From Staphylococcus chromogenes (GTDB lineage: Bacteria > Bacillota > Bacilli > Staphylococcales > Staphylococcaceae): DNA of 64,000 nt. The DNA lies in contig NZ_CP118953.1 in the NCBI RefSeq assembly GCF_029024625.1, positions 1,178,001 to 1,242,000 of the forward strand. The letters are read 5' to 3'. Position 1 is the first letter of the stretch. Each line of letters opens with the position of its first letter. The notes beneath the pieces were generated by a model. That model had not been told where the DNA came from. It worked only from the letters and a program-made list of their open reading frames with translations, and made no database searches. Both the position numbers and the translations under genes were made by a program. Of this stretch, positions 27,827 through 37,249 are shown piece after piece.

Positions 27827-27854
27827 TGGTAAAATCAATGTATAAATATTCGTT
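27827..27854 (+). promoter_or_regulatory. candidate argR promoter (-10) and ARG-box-like operator
   Basis: An extended -10 (TGGTAAAAT, 27827-27835) is followed by AATGTATAAATATTCGTT at 27837-27854, which matches the Bacillus ARG-box consensus as I recall it at about 13 of 18 positions. It ends 15 bases before the argR start, where an autoregulatory operator would block transcription. The rest of the dxs-argR gap shows only AT-rich sequence. Confidence 0.35.
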
Positions 27855-27868
27855 ACGAGGTGTCTATT

Positions 27869-28321
27869 ATGCCTAAAAAATCTGTTAGACATATAAAAAT
27901 CAGAGAAATTATTTCTAATGAACAAATTGAAACACAAGATGAATTAGTCAAGCGCTTAAATGATTATGAAATGAATGTCACACAAGCCACAGTTTCTAGG
28001 GATATTAAAGAGCTTCAACTCATAAAAGTACCCGCGCCAACAGGTCAATATGTGTACAGTTTACCTAATGATCGACGCTATCATCCATTAGAAAAATTAG
28101 GCCGTTATCTCATGGATTCTTTTGTGAAAATTGATGGCACAGATAATTTGTTAGTCTTAAAAACCTTACCAGGAAACGCCCAATCTATTGGAGCTATCTT
28201 AGATCAAATCGACTGGGATGAAGTTCTTGGAACGATTTGTGGCGATGATACGTGTCTGATTATTTGCCGTACATCACAGGACGCTGATGAAATTAAAACA
28301 CGTATTTTTAATATGTTATAA
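27869..28321 (+). CDS. argR: arginine repressor ArgR/AhrC
   Basis: Arginine-responsive hexameric regulator of arginine synthesis and breakdown. The 150-residue protein has an N-terminal winged helix ([32 protein letters not shown] as recognition helix) and a C-terminal arginine-binding domain with [14 protein letters not shown] use ATG 27869 after CGAGGTG, since this gives the standard [11 protein letters not shown] start. Placement before recN is conserved in Firmicutes. Confidence 0.94.
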   Translation: MPKKSVRHIKIREIISNEQIETQDELVKRLNDYEMNVTQATVSRDIKELQLIKVPAPTGQYVYSLPNDRRYHPLEKLGRYLMDSFVKIDGTDNLLVLKTLPGNAQSIGAILDQIDWDEVLGTICGDDTCLIICRTSQDADEIKTRIFNML

Positions 28322-28333
28322 GGAAGCGATGCT

Positions 28334-30007
28334 ATGTTACAAAGTCTATCCATTAAACAATTTGCAATTATTGACGAACTTGAAATTCAATTTGGTGAAG
28401 GTTTAACCGTTTTAAGTGGTGAAACAGGAGCTGGTAAATCTATCATCATCGATGCAATAGGTCAATTAATTGGGATGCGTGCTTCATCAGATTTTGTAAG
28501 ACACGGAGAAAAAAAGGCGATAATTGAAGGCATTTTTGATATCGACCATGCAAAAGAAGCCCATATTGTTTTAGAACAAATTGGAATTGATTTATCCGAA
28601 GACTTTCTCATTGTCAAACGCGAAATTTTCAATTCTGGAAAAAGTATGTGCCGTATCAATAACACAACAGTCACGCTCCAGGACTTAAGAAAAGTGATGC
28701 AACAATTGCTTGACATTCACGGTCAACATGAAACACAATCCTTATTAAAGCAAAAATATCATATAGAGTTATTAGACCGTTATGCAGAAGGTCGCTATCA
28801 ACAAGCACTTGATAACTACGAAAATACTTATTCACAACATAAAGAAAAAGTAAAAGAACTTGAAGAATTAGAATCAGCCGATCAAGCTCTGTTACAGCGT
28901 TTAGACTTAATGAAATTTCAGCATGATGAGCTTAAAGAAGCGCACCTACAAGAAGGAGAAATAGAGCAACTTGAAATCGATATTAAACGAATTCAGAACT
29001 CTGAAAATTTGAGTCATGCACTAAATGCGGCCTATGCTACTTTAACTGACGAACATGCGATTACCGATCGACTATATGAATTAAATAGCCAATTACAAAT
29101 TATTGATCAAATTTTGCCCGAAACTTACCAAAAATTAAAAGAAGATGTAGATCAGTTTTATTACACATTAGAAGATGCAAAACATCAAATCTATGATGAA
29201 ATAAATCAAACAGATTTTGATGAACAATATTTGAACGAATTAGAATCAAGAATGAATCTTCTTAATAATTTAAAACGTAAATATGGAAAAGATATTCCGG
29301 AGCTTATTAAATATACAGACAAAATTGAAGACGAAATCAATAAAATAGAGAACTATGAAGAAAGCACATCCCAATTAAGAAGTGAAATTAGTGACCTCAA
29401 ACAACAACTTCAAAAAGATGGCGAAGTCTTATCTAAAGAACGGCGTATTGTTGCGCGCACATTGCGTGACCACATTGTAGAAGAAATTCAAAACCTACAA
29501 ATGAAAGACGCAAACTTAGAAATCGCTTTTACCCGCTATGATGCACCACAACAAGATGGTTTAGAACGGGTTGAATTTTTAATTAGCCCAAATAAAGGAG
29601 AACCACTCAAAAGTTTAAATAAAATTGCGAGTGGAGGGGAACTTTCACGAATTATGTTAGCTTTAAAAAGTATTTTCGTAAATGCCCGAGGTCAAACTGC
29701 TATTTTATTTGATGAAGTCGATTCCGGCGTTTCAGGTCAAGCGGCACAAAAAATGGCTGAAAAAATGAAACAAATCGCGTCCGTTATACAAGTCATCTGT
29801 ATTTCGCATTTACCTCAAGTTGCATCAATGAGCGATCATCACTTGTATATTTCAAAACATGAAAAAGATGATCGTACGACAACACAAGTTCAAGAACTCA
29901 GTGGAGAGGAACGCGTTCAAGAGGTGGCACGGATGATCTCAGGAGCGACAGTTACAAAATTGACTTTACAAAATGCCAAGGAAATGATTGAACAAAATCA
30001 ACATTAA
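28334..30007 (+). CDS. recN: DNA repair protein RecN
   Basis: SMC-like ATPase that acts early in double-strand break repair. The 557-residue protein has Walker A GETGAGKSI near residue 31, a long coiled-coil middle (residues about 150-360, rich in Glu, Lys and Gln), the signature SGGELSRIMLALK, and Walker B ILFDEVDSGVSG. The ATG follows AAGGAAG. The arrangement dxs-argR-recN is the same as in Bacillus. No clear LexA box was seen upstream. Confidence 0.95.
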   Translation: MLQSLSIKQFAIIDELEIQFGEGLTVLSGETGAGKSIIIDAIGQLIGMRASSDFVRHGEKKAIIEGIFDIDHAKEAHIVLEQIGIDLSEDFLIVKREIFNSGKSMCRINNTTVTLQDLRKVMQQLLDIHGQHETQSLLKQKYHIELLDRYAEGRYQQALDNYENTYSQHKEKVKELEELESADQALLQRLDLMKFQHDELKEAHLQEGEIEQLEIDIKRIQNSENLSHALNAAYATLTDEHAITDRLYELNSQLQIIDQILPETYQKLKEDVDQFYYTLEDAKHQIYDEINQTDFDEQYLNELESRMNLLNNLKRKYGKDIPELIKYTDKIEDEINKIENYEESTSQLRSEISDLKQQLQKDGEVLSKERRIVARTLRDHIVEEIQNLQMKDANLEIAFTRYDAPQQDGLERVEFLISPNKGEPLKSLNKIASGGELSRIMLALKSIFVNARGQTAILFDEVDSGVSGQAAQKMAEKMKQIASVIQVICISHLPQVASMSDHHLYISKHEKDDRTTTQVQELSGEERVQEVARMISGATVTKLTLQNAKEMIEQNQH

Positions 30008-30021
30008 AGAGGTGTAGCCAG

Positions 30022-30918
30022 TTGGATTTTAACTTGTTATTTCAACATAAACAGAACTTCACAGGACATATTGCGATGATTAATGCCATTAACGAATCGT
30101 CAATTCAAGTTATACGAGAGATATTAACTCAAACCAATGCATCATTTTCACTTTATAATCATCAAGATGTTTCCGAACTGATTCGCTCCTATGAAATGCC
30201 TGCCGCACTGTTAGAACGCATTCATATTCATACGTTTGATAGTGTGCATGAGGCAATTGCGCAATGTTTGCAAGACTTGGATAATCAGCGTATAGACATA
30301 CTGATGAAAGGTTTGATTTCAACTGCGGAATTATTATCAGCGGTTTTAAAACATTTAAACCAAACTATGAAAATTCCTTTTTTCATGAATCACCTTGCGT
30401 GTTGTGAGATACCTGACTATCATAAACTGTTATTTATATCAGATGTTGCCTTAAATGTGCAACCTACAGTAGAAGAACATCAAAAAATAATAAAGAACAT
30501 TAAGCACTTTGCCACACAACTAGGTTACCAAAAATTAAAGGTCGCCATGTTGTCTTCAGTGGAGACAGCTAGTTCCAAAATCCCATCTTCAACTCAAGCA
30601 GTGGAACTTAAACAAATATTCTCTAGGGAAAATGATGAGATTCAAGTGGAAGGTCCATTAGCATTTGACAACGCAATTAACAAACAAAGTGCAATATTAA
30701 AAGGTATTGATTCACCAGTAGCTGGAGATGCCGATGCCTTAATCGTCCCACAAATTGATGTAGGCAATGTATTATATAAATCACTCACATATTTTGGTCG
30801 TGCACGAGTGGCAAGCTTGATTATTGGGGCACCTTATCCAATCATTTTGACTTCACGCGCAGACTCTTTCTCAAATAAAGTCAATTCAGTTTTGCTCGCT
30901 TTAAAAGCTTTATCATAA
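30022..30918 (+). CDS. ptb: phosphate butyryltransferase-like enzyme (Ptb)
   Basis: Exchanges CoA for phosphate on butyryl-type or branched acyl-CoA. The 298-residue protein belongs to the phosphate acetyl/butyryl transferase family (DILMKGLISTAELLSAVL; ISDVALNVQPT; EGPLAFDNAIN). The start is TTG 30022 after AGAGGTG. With buk and the branched-chain dehydrogenase genes downstream, the substrate is probably isobutyryl-, isovaleryl- or 2-methylbutyryl-CoA. No promoter is evident in the 14-base gap after recN. Confidence 0.88.
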   Translation: MDFNLLFQHKQNFTGHIAMINAINESSIQVIREILTQTNASFSLYNHQDVSELIRSYEMPAALLERIHIHTFDSVHEAIAQCLQDLDNQRIDILMKGLISTAELLSAVLKHLNQTMKIPFFMNHLACCEIPDYHKLLFISDVALNVQPTVEEHQKIIKNIKHFATQLGYQKLKVAMLSSVETASSKIPSSTQAVELKQIFSRENDEIQVEGPLAFDNAINKQSAILKGIDSPVAGDADALIVPQIDVGNVLYKSLTYFGRARVASLIIGAPYPIILTSRADSFSNKVNSVLLALKALS

Positions 30919-30973
30919 TGTAAGGTTCGAATCTCAAACATCTTTGAAAATAACTTTAGAAAGAGAGGATTTT

Positions 30974-32032
30974 ATGAGCCGCATACTTGTTTTTAATTTA
31001 GGAAGTACGTCAAGTAAACTTGCCCTTTACGAAGACGATACCGAAGTTGTGGGTACGAATATCGTTCATGATTCTGAAATAACAATTTTAAATATAATGG
31101 ATCAAAAAAAACCTAGACGTGAAGCTATGATGCAATGGTTATCACAAAATGAAATATCCATGTCAACCATTGATGCTATAGCATGTAGGGGTGGTTTACT
31201 CAAACCTATCCCCGGTGGAACATACAAAGTTAATGAGGAAATATACAAAGATTTAAAGACATTTAAATATGGCGTCCATGCCTCAAATTTAAGTGCAGTC
31301 CTTGGTTATGAAATAGGCGAACAGTTTCACCTTCCTGTCTTTATTTCAGATCCTGTCGTCGTTGATGAACTCATTCCTGAAGTTAGATTCACAGGTTTTC
31401 CTGAAATTCAAAGAAAAAGTATCTTTCATGCACTCAACCAAAAAGCGGTTGCTAAAAAATACGCAGAAGAAATACACAAAAACTATGAACAATTAAATTT
31501 AATTGTGATACATATGGGTGGGGGTGTCAGCGTCGCGGCCCATAAAAATGGAAAAGTCATTGATGTGAATGAAGCACTTTATGGAGAAGGCCCTATGGCT
31601 TTAAATCGTTCGGGAACTCTACCGAATGATGCGCTCATCGATTATCAAAAAAACTATCAATTGAGCAATAACGAGATGAAAAAACGTTTTGCTTCAAATT
31701 CAGGATTACAAATGTATACTGGATCGACAGATTTTAAATGGATAATGGCAAATTATGAGGCCAATCCTAAAATAAAATTAATCATAGATACGTTTGCCAT
31801 TCAAATTGCAAAGACAATTGGTGAGCGGGCCACTTTATTACAAGGAAATGTAGACCAAATCATCTTTACTGGTGGTATGAGCTATAGTAATACGTTTATT
31901 CAATTGTTAAGACCCTACATAGAGTGGATTGCCTCAATCAGTGTTTATCCAGGAGAATTTGAAATGCAAGCCCTCGCTGAAAATGCGCAGCATGCTTTAA
32001 ATGGTATCATTCCTATAAATAGGTATAGTTAG
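30974..32032 (+). CDS. buk: butyrate/branched-chain acid kinase (Buk)
   Basis: Turns acyl-phosphate plus ADP into acid plus ATP, or the reverse to import branched acids. The 352-residue acetokinase-family protein has the phosphate 1 motif VFNLGSTSSKLALY and the HMGGGVSVAA loop. ATG 30974 follows AAAGAGAGG; the longer frame from 30944 lacks a site. Ptb and Buk next to the 2-oxoacid dehydrogenase form the same set as the Bacillus bkd operon. Confidence 0.9.
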   Translation: MSRILVFNLGSTSSKLALYEDDTEVVGTNIVHDSEITILNIMDQKKPRREAMMQWLSQNEISMSTIDAIACRGGLLKPIPGGTYKVNEEIYKDLKTFKYGVHASNLSAVLGYEIGEQFHLPVFISDPVVVDELIPEVRFTGFPEIQRKSIFHALNQKAVAKKYAEEIHKNYEQLNLIVIHMGGGVSVAAHKNGKVIDVNEALYGEGPMALNRSGTLPNDALIDYQKNYQLSNNEMKKRFASNSGLQMYTGSTDFKWIMANYEANPKIKLIIDTFAIQIAKTIGERATLLQGNVDQIIFTGGMSYSNTFIQLLRPYIEWIASISVYPGEFEMQALAENAQHALNGIIPINRYS

Positions 32033-32043
32033 GAGAATCATAA

Positions 32044-33462
32044 ATGACAAAAGAAAAATATGATCTAGTTGTATTAGGCGGAGGTATCGCTGGCTATTCT
32101 GCCGCCATCCGAGCGAGTCAACTCGGAAAAACAGTAGCACTTGTGGAAGAAGAAAAACTAGGAGGCACTTGCTTACACCGTGGATGTATCCCTACAAAAT
32201 CATTTTTAAAATCTGCAGAAATATATCATTATATACAACAAGCTAGTCAATACGGTATTGAAGTAAATGAACCTACTTTCCATTTTGAATCTATACTTAA
32301 GCGGAAAGATAAAATCGTTCATCAAATGCATCAAGGCGTTGAGCATTTAATAATGCAAAATAAAATTGATGTATTTAATGGTAAAGGCTGCTTATTAGGG
32401 GCATCTATCTTTTCCCCTCAAAGCGGCACAGTATCTGTAGAATACGCATCGGGAGAATCAGAGTTATTGCCAAATGATTATGTTCTTATTGCTACAGGGT
32501 CACACCCTATAGAACTTCCTATGTTACCCTTTGATCATCATACGGTTTTAAATAGTGATGATATGATGAAACTCACAAACTCACCTGAAAGTATACTGAT
32601 TATCGGAGGGGGTGTTATTGGGTTAGAGTTTGCACATCTCTTAAACGTTCTGGGCGTAAAAGTCACTATAGTAGAAGCTTCTGAGCGCATACTGATACAT
32701 GAAAGTGAACAGGTGAGCCGTTTGATGAAGCAAAACTTAACAAAAGAAGGCATTACCATTTTAGAAAATACTGCAATCACAGAAGAAATGATACAACGTT
32801 CAAATGATAGCATTACATTTAATCTCGATGAGCCTTTAACTGTCGATAAAGTCTTAGTCGCTGTTGGCCGTGAAGCGAATACAGATCATATTGGTTTAAA
32901 TAATATGAAAGTTGAATTATCAAACCGTAAAACAATTCAAACAAACGAATTTATGCAAACGGCTGATGCTCATATTTATGCTGCTGGAGACGTTATTGGG
33001 CAATTGCAATTAGCGCATGTAGGGGCTAAAGAAGGGATTATTGCAGTTGAACATATGTTTAACGCACAACCTTTAGCGATAGATTATCACCAAATGCCAC
33101 GGTGTATTTATACACAACCAGAAGTGGCTTCAATTGGAATGACAGCGAAAGATGCAAAAGCGAAAGGAATTGAAACATCTGTGGTAAAAGCTCCGTTTAA
33201 AGCGAATGGTAAAGCGTTAATTGAATCTTTGGATCAACCCCAAGGTTTTGCAGAACTTGTATTTGAGAAAACCTCAAATACATTTTTAGGTGCTTCTCTC
33301 GTTGGACCACATGTCACTGAACTTATCAATGAACTCAGCTTATTAAAATTTATGGATGGGTCTGCCATAGAACTCGGAAGTACGGTTCATGCGCATCCGT
33401 CAATATCAGAACTTTTAATGGAATTGGGATTAAAATCAGAAAATCAATCCATTCATATTTAG
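32044..33462 (+). CDS. lpdA: dihydrolipoyl dehydrogenase, E3 of branched-chain 2-oxoacid dehydrogenase
   Basis: FAD disulfide oxidoreductase that reoxidises the lipoyl arm using NAD. The 472-residue protein has the FAD motif VLGGGIAGYSAA, the redox pair Cys43 and Cys48 (GGTCLHRGCIPTK), an NAD motif IIGGGVIGLEF, and the C-terminal HAHPSISELLME with the active-site His. It sits with E1 and E2 genes of the branched-chain complex, so it is their dedicated E3; it may also serve glycine cleavage. Confidence 0.93.
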   Translation: MTKEKYDLVVLGGGIAGYSAAIRASQLGKTVALVEEEKLGGTCLHRGCIPTKSFLKSAEIYHYIQQASQYGIEVNEPTFHFESILKRKDKIVHQMHQGVEHLIMQNKIDVFNGKGCLLGASIFSPQSGTVSVEYASGESELLPNDYVLIATGSHPIELPMLPFDHHTVLNSDDMMKLTNSPESILIIGGGVIGLEFAHLLNVLGVKVTIVEASERILIHESEQVSRLMKQNLTKEGITILENTAITEEMIQRSNDSITFNLDEPLTVDKVLVAVGREANTDHIGLNNMKVELSNRKTIQTNEFMQTADAHIYAAGDVIGQLQLAHVGAKEGIIAVEHMFNAQPLAIDYHQMPRCIYTQPEVASIGMTAKDAKAKGIETSVVKAPFKANGKALIESLDQPQGFAELVFEKTSNTFLGASLVGPHVTELINELSLLKFMDGSAIELGSTVHAHPSISELLMELGLKSENQSIHI

Positions 33463-33484
33463 GAACCTTGAGGAGGAGAAGGCA

Positions 33485-34483
33485 ATGAAAGATTATAGAG
33501 AAGCCCATCTCACAGTCGAAGATTTAAAAAATATTTATGTAGCCATGGATTTAGGCCGCAAATTAGATGAACGCATGTGGTTATTAAACCGTGCTGGAAA
33601 AATTCCGTTTGTGATTAGTTGTCAAGGCCAAGAAGCCACACAAATAGGTGCAGCATATGCGTTACAAAAAGGGGATATTAGTGCACCATATTACAGGGAC
33701 CTCGCATTCGTGACTTATTTAGGAATGACGCCTTTAGAGACAATGTACTCAGCTTTTGGAAAACGTGATGATATCAGTTCAGGTGGGAAACAAATGCCGT
33801 CTCATTTCAGTAAAAAAGAAGTAGGTATAATGTCTCAAGGTTCATCAGTAGCCACGCAAATTTTGCATGCGGTAGGAGCAGCATTATCGCTTAAAATGGA
33901 TCGTAAATCAAATATCGCATTTGTTACACTTGGGGAAGGAAGTTCGAATCAAGGAGATTTTCATGAAGGTCTTAATTTCGCGGGAGTTCATGATTTACCT
34001 TTCATTTGTCTGATTGAAAATAATAAATACGCTATCTCAGTCTCGAAAGAGTTACAATATGGTGCTGAATACTTGTCAGACCGAGCGAAAGGGTATGGTA
34101 TGTTTGGTGAGACAGTAGATGGTAACGACCCTATAGCTGTATATCAAGCGGTGAAAAAAGCACGTGAACGTGGGGTGAATGGTGAAGGAAGCACATTAAT
34201 AGAAGCCATGTGTACGAGATTAACTGCACATTCATCAGATGACGATGATCGTTATCGCACAAATGAAGAAAAAACAGAAGATAAAAGCAACGACTGTAAC
34301 GCTCAATTTAAAAAATATTTAATTGAGGAAGTTAAAATAGATACCGCTTGGTTTGAAGAAATAGAGAAAGAAAATAAACAACATGTACATGAAGCCACTA
34401 AACAAGCTGAAGCATCACCTTATCCTGATCCTTCAGAAACGTATACTCATGTTTATGATCAGGAGGGTGAAAAAAATGCCTAA
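33485..34483 (+). CDS. bfmBAA: branched-chain 2-oxoacid dehydrogenase E1 component alpha
   Basis: Thiamine-dependent decarboxylation of the 2-oxoacids from valine, leucine and isoleucine. The 332-residue protein has the TPP-binding motif GEGSSNQGDFHEGLNFA ending near IENNKYA, and the E1-alpha phosphorylation-loop-like region THLTAHSSDDD. The ATG follows GAGGAGAAGG. The acyl-CoA made here primes branched-chain (iso/anteiso) fatty acids, the main membrane lipids of Staphylococcus. It overlaps the beta gene by 8 bases. Confidence 0.92.
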   Translation: MKDYREAHLTVEDLKNIYVAMDLGRKLDERMWLLNRAGKIPFVISCQGQEATQIGAAYALQKGDISAPYYRDLAFVTYLGMTPLETMYSAFGKRDDISSGGKQMPSHFSKKEVGIMSQGSSVATQILHAVGAALSLKMDRKSNIAFVTLGEGSSNQGDFHEGLNFAGVHDLPFICLIENNKYAISVSKELQYGAEYLSDRAKGYGMFGETVDGNDPIAVYQAVKKARERGVNGEGSTLIEAMCTRLTAHSSDDDDRYRTNEEKTEDKSNDCNAQFKKYLIEEVKIDTAWFEEIEKENKQHVHEATKQAEASPYPDPSETYTHVYDQEGEKNA

Positions 34484-35459
34484 ATTAACTTATTTAGAAG
34501 CGATTAAAAATGCACTGGATTTAGCGCTTGAAAAAGATGATCAAACCTTTATTTTAGGTGAAGATGTCGGGAAAAAAGGTGGCGTTTTTGGTGTCACAGC
34601 TGGCCTACAACAAAAGTATGGCTTGTACCGTGTTTTAGATACGCCTTTAGCAGAATCAAATATCGTAGGTTCAGCGATTGGTGCGGCAATGATGGGAAAA
34701 AGACCTATAGCAGAAATTCAGTTTGCCGAATATATTTTGCCGGCGACAAACCAAATTATGAGTGAAGCTGCAAAAATGCGCTATCGTTCAAACAACGATT
34801 GGCAAGTTCCCCTTACTATTCGTGCGCCTTTTGGTGGTGGGATTCATGGTGCATTGTATCATTCTCAGAGTATTGAAAGTGTTTTTGCTTCAACACCTGG
34901 ATTGACTGTCGTTATCCCATCTACGCCATATGATGCAAAGGGATTATTGCTTGCGTCTATTCAATCTAATGATCCAGTGCTTTTCTTTGAACATAAAAAA
35001 GCCTACCGTTTATTAAAAGAAGACGTGCCAGAAGAGTATTATACAGTTCCGTTATATAAAGCCGACGTCAAACGTGAAGGAAATGACATTACTGTTTTCA
35101 CTTATGGTTTAGCAGTGAATTATTCACTTCAGGCTGCAGATTTATTGGCTGAGGAAGGGTTTGATGTTGAGGTTGTAGATTTAAGAACCGTCTATCCATT
35201 AGATAAAGAAACAATCATTGAACGTGCGAAAAAAACAGGGAAGTGTTTATTAATCACTGAGGATAATAAAGAGGGTAGTATCATGTCAGAAGTAGCCGCC
35301 ATCATTGCAGAACATTGTTTGTTTGATTTGGATGCGCCTATTATGAGATTAGCTGGCCCTGATGTGCCTGCCATGCCATTTGCACCACCTCTTGAAGATG
35401 AGTTTATGATAAATCCTGAAAAAATTAAAAATAAAATGCGTGAACTCGCAACATTTTAA
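34476..35459 (+). CDS. bfmBAB: branched-chain 2-oxoacid dehydrogenase E1 component beta
   Basis: Partner of the alpha subunit. The 327-residue transketolase-like protein has the N-terminal TYLEAIKNALDLAL, the GEDVGKKGGVFGVT segment and RAPFGGGIHG. ATG 34476 follows AGGAGGGTGA inside the alpha gene, and the longer frame from 34383 is ignored for lack of a better site. The overlap suggests equal production of the two E1 subunits. Confidence 0.92.
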   Translation: MPKLTYLEAIKNALDLALEKDDQTFILGEDVGKKGGVFGVTAGLQQKYGLYRVLDTPLAESNIVGSAIGAAMMGKRPIAEIQFAEYILPATNQIMSEAAKMRYRSNNDWQVPLTIRAPFGGGIHGALYHSQSIESVFASTPGLTVVIPSTPYDAKGLLLASIQSNDPVLFFEHKKAYRLLKEDVPEEYYTVPLYKADVKREGNDITVFTYGLAVNYSLQAADLLAEEGFDVEVVDLRTVYPLDKETIIERAKKTGKCLLITEDNKEGSIMSEVAAIIAEHCLFDLDAPIMRLAGPDVPAMPFAPPLEDEFMINPEKIKNKMRELATF

Positions 35460-35470
35460 GGAGGCCTACT

Positions 35471-36736
35471 ATGGAAATTAAAATGCCGAAATTAGGTGAA
35501 AGCGTTCATGAAGGGACGATTGAGCAATGGCTAGTTCAAGTCGGAGATACTGTTGAAGAGTACGATCCATTATGTGAAGTGATTACAGATAAAGTGACAG
35601 CCGAAGTCCCTTCCTCTTTTTCAGGTAAAATTACTAAAATCCATGTTGAAACGGGTGAAACGATTTCAATAGGTACAGTAATATGCGAAATGGAGGTAGA
35701 AGAAGGTGCTTCGCCTACATTAGACACTGATGACAATGAGAAATCCAATAATGAAAATGCTTCTACAAAAAATGGACAGCATTCACTTAACACCCACACA
35801 ACTGAAGGGTCTAAAAATAACGGACGCTATTCACCCGTGGTATTTAAAATTGCGTCCCAACATCAAATTAATTTAGAAGAAGTTCCGGGAACAGGTTTTG
35901 AAGGGCGTGTGACAAAAAAAGATATTGAAGCTTTTATTCAATCAGGGAAAGAACACTTACAGGCCTCAAGTCATCAAAATTCAGAATCAGTTGCCCCGTT
36001 AAAAGCCATTGATAATGAAGTTTCATCTTCAAATGAATTAACTTCCATGATTCCAGTCAAAGGCGTAAGACAGCAAATTGCGCAAAAAATGGTTCAAAGC
36101 GTTCATGAAATTCCGCATGCCTGGATGAAAATTGAAGTTGATGCGACTGAACTTGTAAAAACACGACAACACTATAAAGATCAATTTAAAGCTAAAGAAG
36201 GATATAATCTTACATTTTTTGCGTTTTTTGTAAAAGCCGTTGCAGAAACGTTGCATGAATTTCCAATGTTAAACAGTTCTTGGAAAAATAACGAAATACA
36301 TGTACATAAAGATATTAACTTATCTATAGCTGTCGCTGCGGAGGACAAACTATTTGTCCCTGTAATTAAAAATGCCGACGAAAAATCAATAAAAGGTATT
36401 GCAAAAGAAATCGCAACACTTGCTAAAAAAGCACGTCAAAATCAATTAACCAATGCGGATATGCAAGGGGGGACATTTACTGTTAATAATACAGGTAGTT
36501 TTGGCTCTGTAAGCTCTATGGGCATTATTAATCACCCTCAAGCTGCTATTTTACAAGTTGAATCCATCGTGAAGCGACCAGTTGTAATTGATGATATGAT
36601 CGCTATTCGTCATATGGTAAATCTATGCTTATCCATCGACCATCGAATTCTTGATGGTTTACAAGCAGGACAATTTTTAAACAAAGTAAAATCACGTATT
36701 GAACGCTATACGATTGATAGTACACAAATTTATTAA
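35471..36736 (+). CDS. bfmBB: branched-chain 2-oxoacid dehydrogenase E2 (dihydrolipoyllysine acyltransferase)
   Basis: Core acyltransferase of the complex. The order is one lipoyl domain (residues 1-77, lipoyl Lys41 in TDKVTAE), a Ser/Asn-rich linker, the E1/E3-binding domain (about residues 115-155, SPVVFKIASQHQIN), and the catalytic domain with the C-terminal HRILDGLQAG that carries the active His and Asp. The 421-residue length is normal. LipM at 17 kb would supply octanoyl groups for its lipoylation. It ends the bfm operon. Confidence 0.94.
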   Translation: MEIKMPKLGESVHEGTIEQWLVQVGDTVEEYDPLCEVITDKVTAEVPSSFSGKITKIHVETGETISIGTVICEMEVEEGASPTLDTDDNEKSNNENASTKNGQHSLNTHTTEGSKNNGRYSPVVFKIASQHQINLEEVPGTGFEGRVTKKDIEAFIQSGKEHLQASSHQNSESVAPLKAIDNEVSSSNELTSMIPVKGVRQQIAQKMVQSVHEIPHAWMKIEVDATELVKTRQHYKDQFKAKEGYNLTFFAFFVKAVAETLHEFPMLNSSWKNNEIHVHKDINLSIAVAAEDKLFVPVIKNADEKSIKGIAKEIATLAKKARQNQLTNADMQGGTFTVNNTGSFGSVSSMGIINHPQAAILQVESIVKRPVVIDDMIAIRHMVNLCLSIDHRILDGLQAGQFLNKVKSRIERYTIDSTQIY

Positions 36737-36746
36737 TATCGATATA

Positions 36747-36775
36747 TTGAATTGATGTAAAGCCTCTAGTAAAAT
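36747..36775 (+). promoter_or_regulatory. candidate promoter for brxB
   Basis: TTGAAT at 36747-36752 and TAAAAT at 36770-36775 are 17 bases apart, 25 bases before the brxB start. No terminator separates brxB from bfmBB. Confidence 0.5.
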
Positions 36776-36800
36776 AAAACTATCTTAGGAGGTTGGTCAA

Positions 36801-37238
36801 ATGGATTTAAACTTTGATTTATATATGAATGATGTTGTGAAGCAAGCACGTAAAGATATGGATATTGCTGGTTATGAACAACTCACTACTGAAGAAGAAG
36901 TAAATAGTGTATTTTCAAAAGAAGGAACAACACTTGTGATGATTAATTCCGTTTGTGGTTGTGCTGGAGGAATTGCACGTCCAGCTGCAGCACATGCGCT
37001 TCATTACGATGTACTTCCAGATCGACTTGTAACTGTATTTGCTGGTCAAGATAAAGAAGCTACTCAACGCGCTCGTGATTACTTTGAAGGTTACGCACCT
37101 TCAAGCCCTTCGTTTGCACTCATGAAAGATGGTAAAATCACAGAAATGATTGAACGTCATCAAATCGAAGGACACGATACAATGGATGTCATCAATCAAT
37201 TACAACGTTTATTTGACAAATATTGTGAAGAAAAGTAA
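36801..37238 (+). CDS. brxB: bacilliredoxin BrxB (YqiW type)
   Basis: Thioredoxin-fold protein that removes bacillithiol from S-bacillithiolated proteins. The 145-residue length fits, and the atypical CGC active site is present as Cys52-Gly53-Cys54 in NSVCGCAGG. The ATG follows TAGGAGG. The Bacillus homologue YqiW also follows the bkd genes. The other half of the cycle, the YpdA/Bdr reductase, is at 60.3 kb. Confidence 0.93.
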   Translation: MDLNFDLYMNDVVKQARKDMDIAGYEQLTTEEEVNSVFSKEGTTLVMINSVCGCAGGIARPAAAHALHYDVLPDRLVTVFAGQDKEATQRARDYFEGYAPSSPSFALMKDGKITEMIERHQIEGHDTMDVINQLQRLFDKYCEEK

Positions 37239-37249
37239 GGAGCCGTTAA

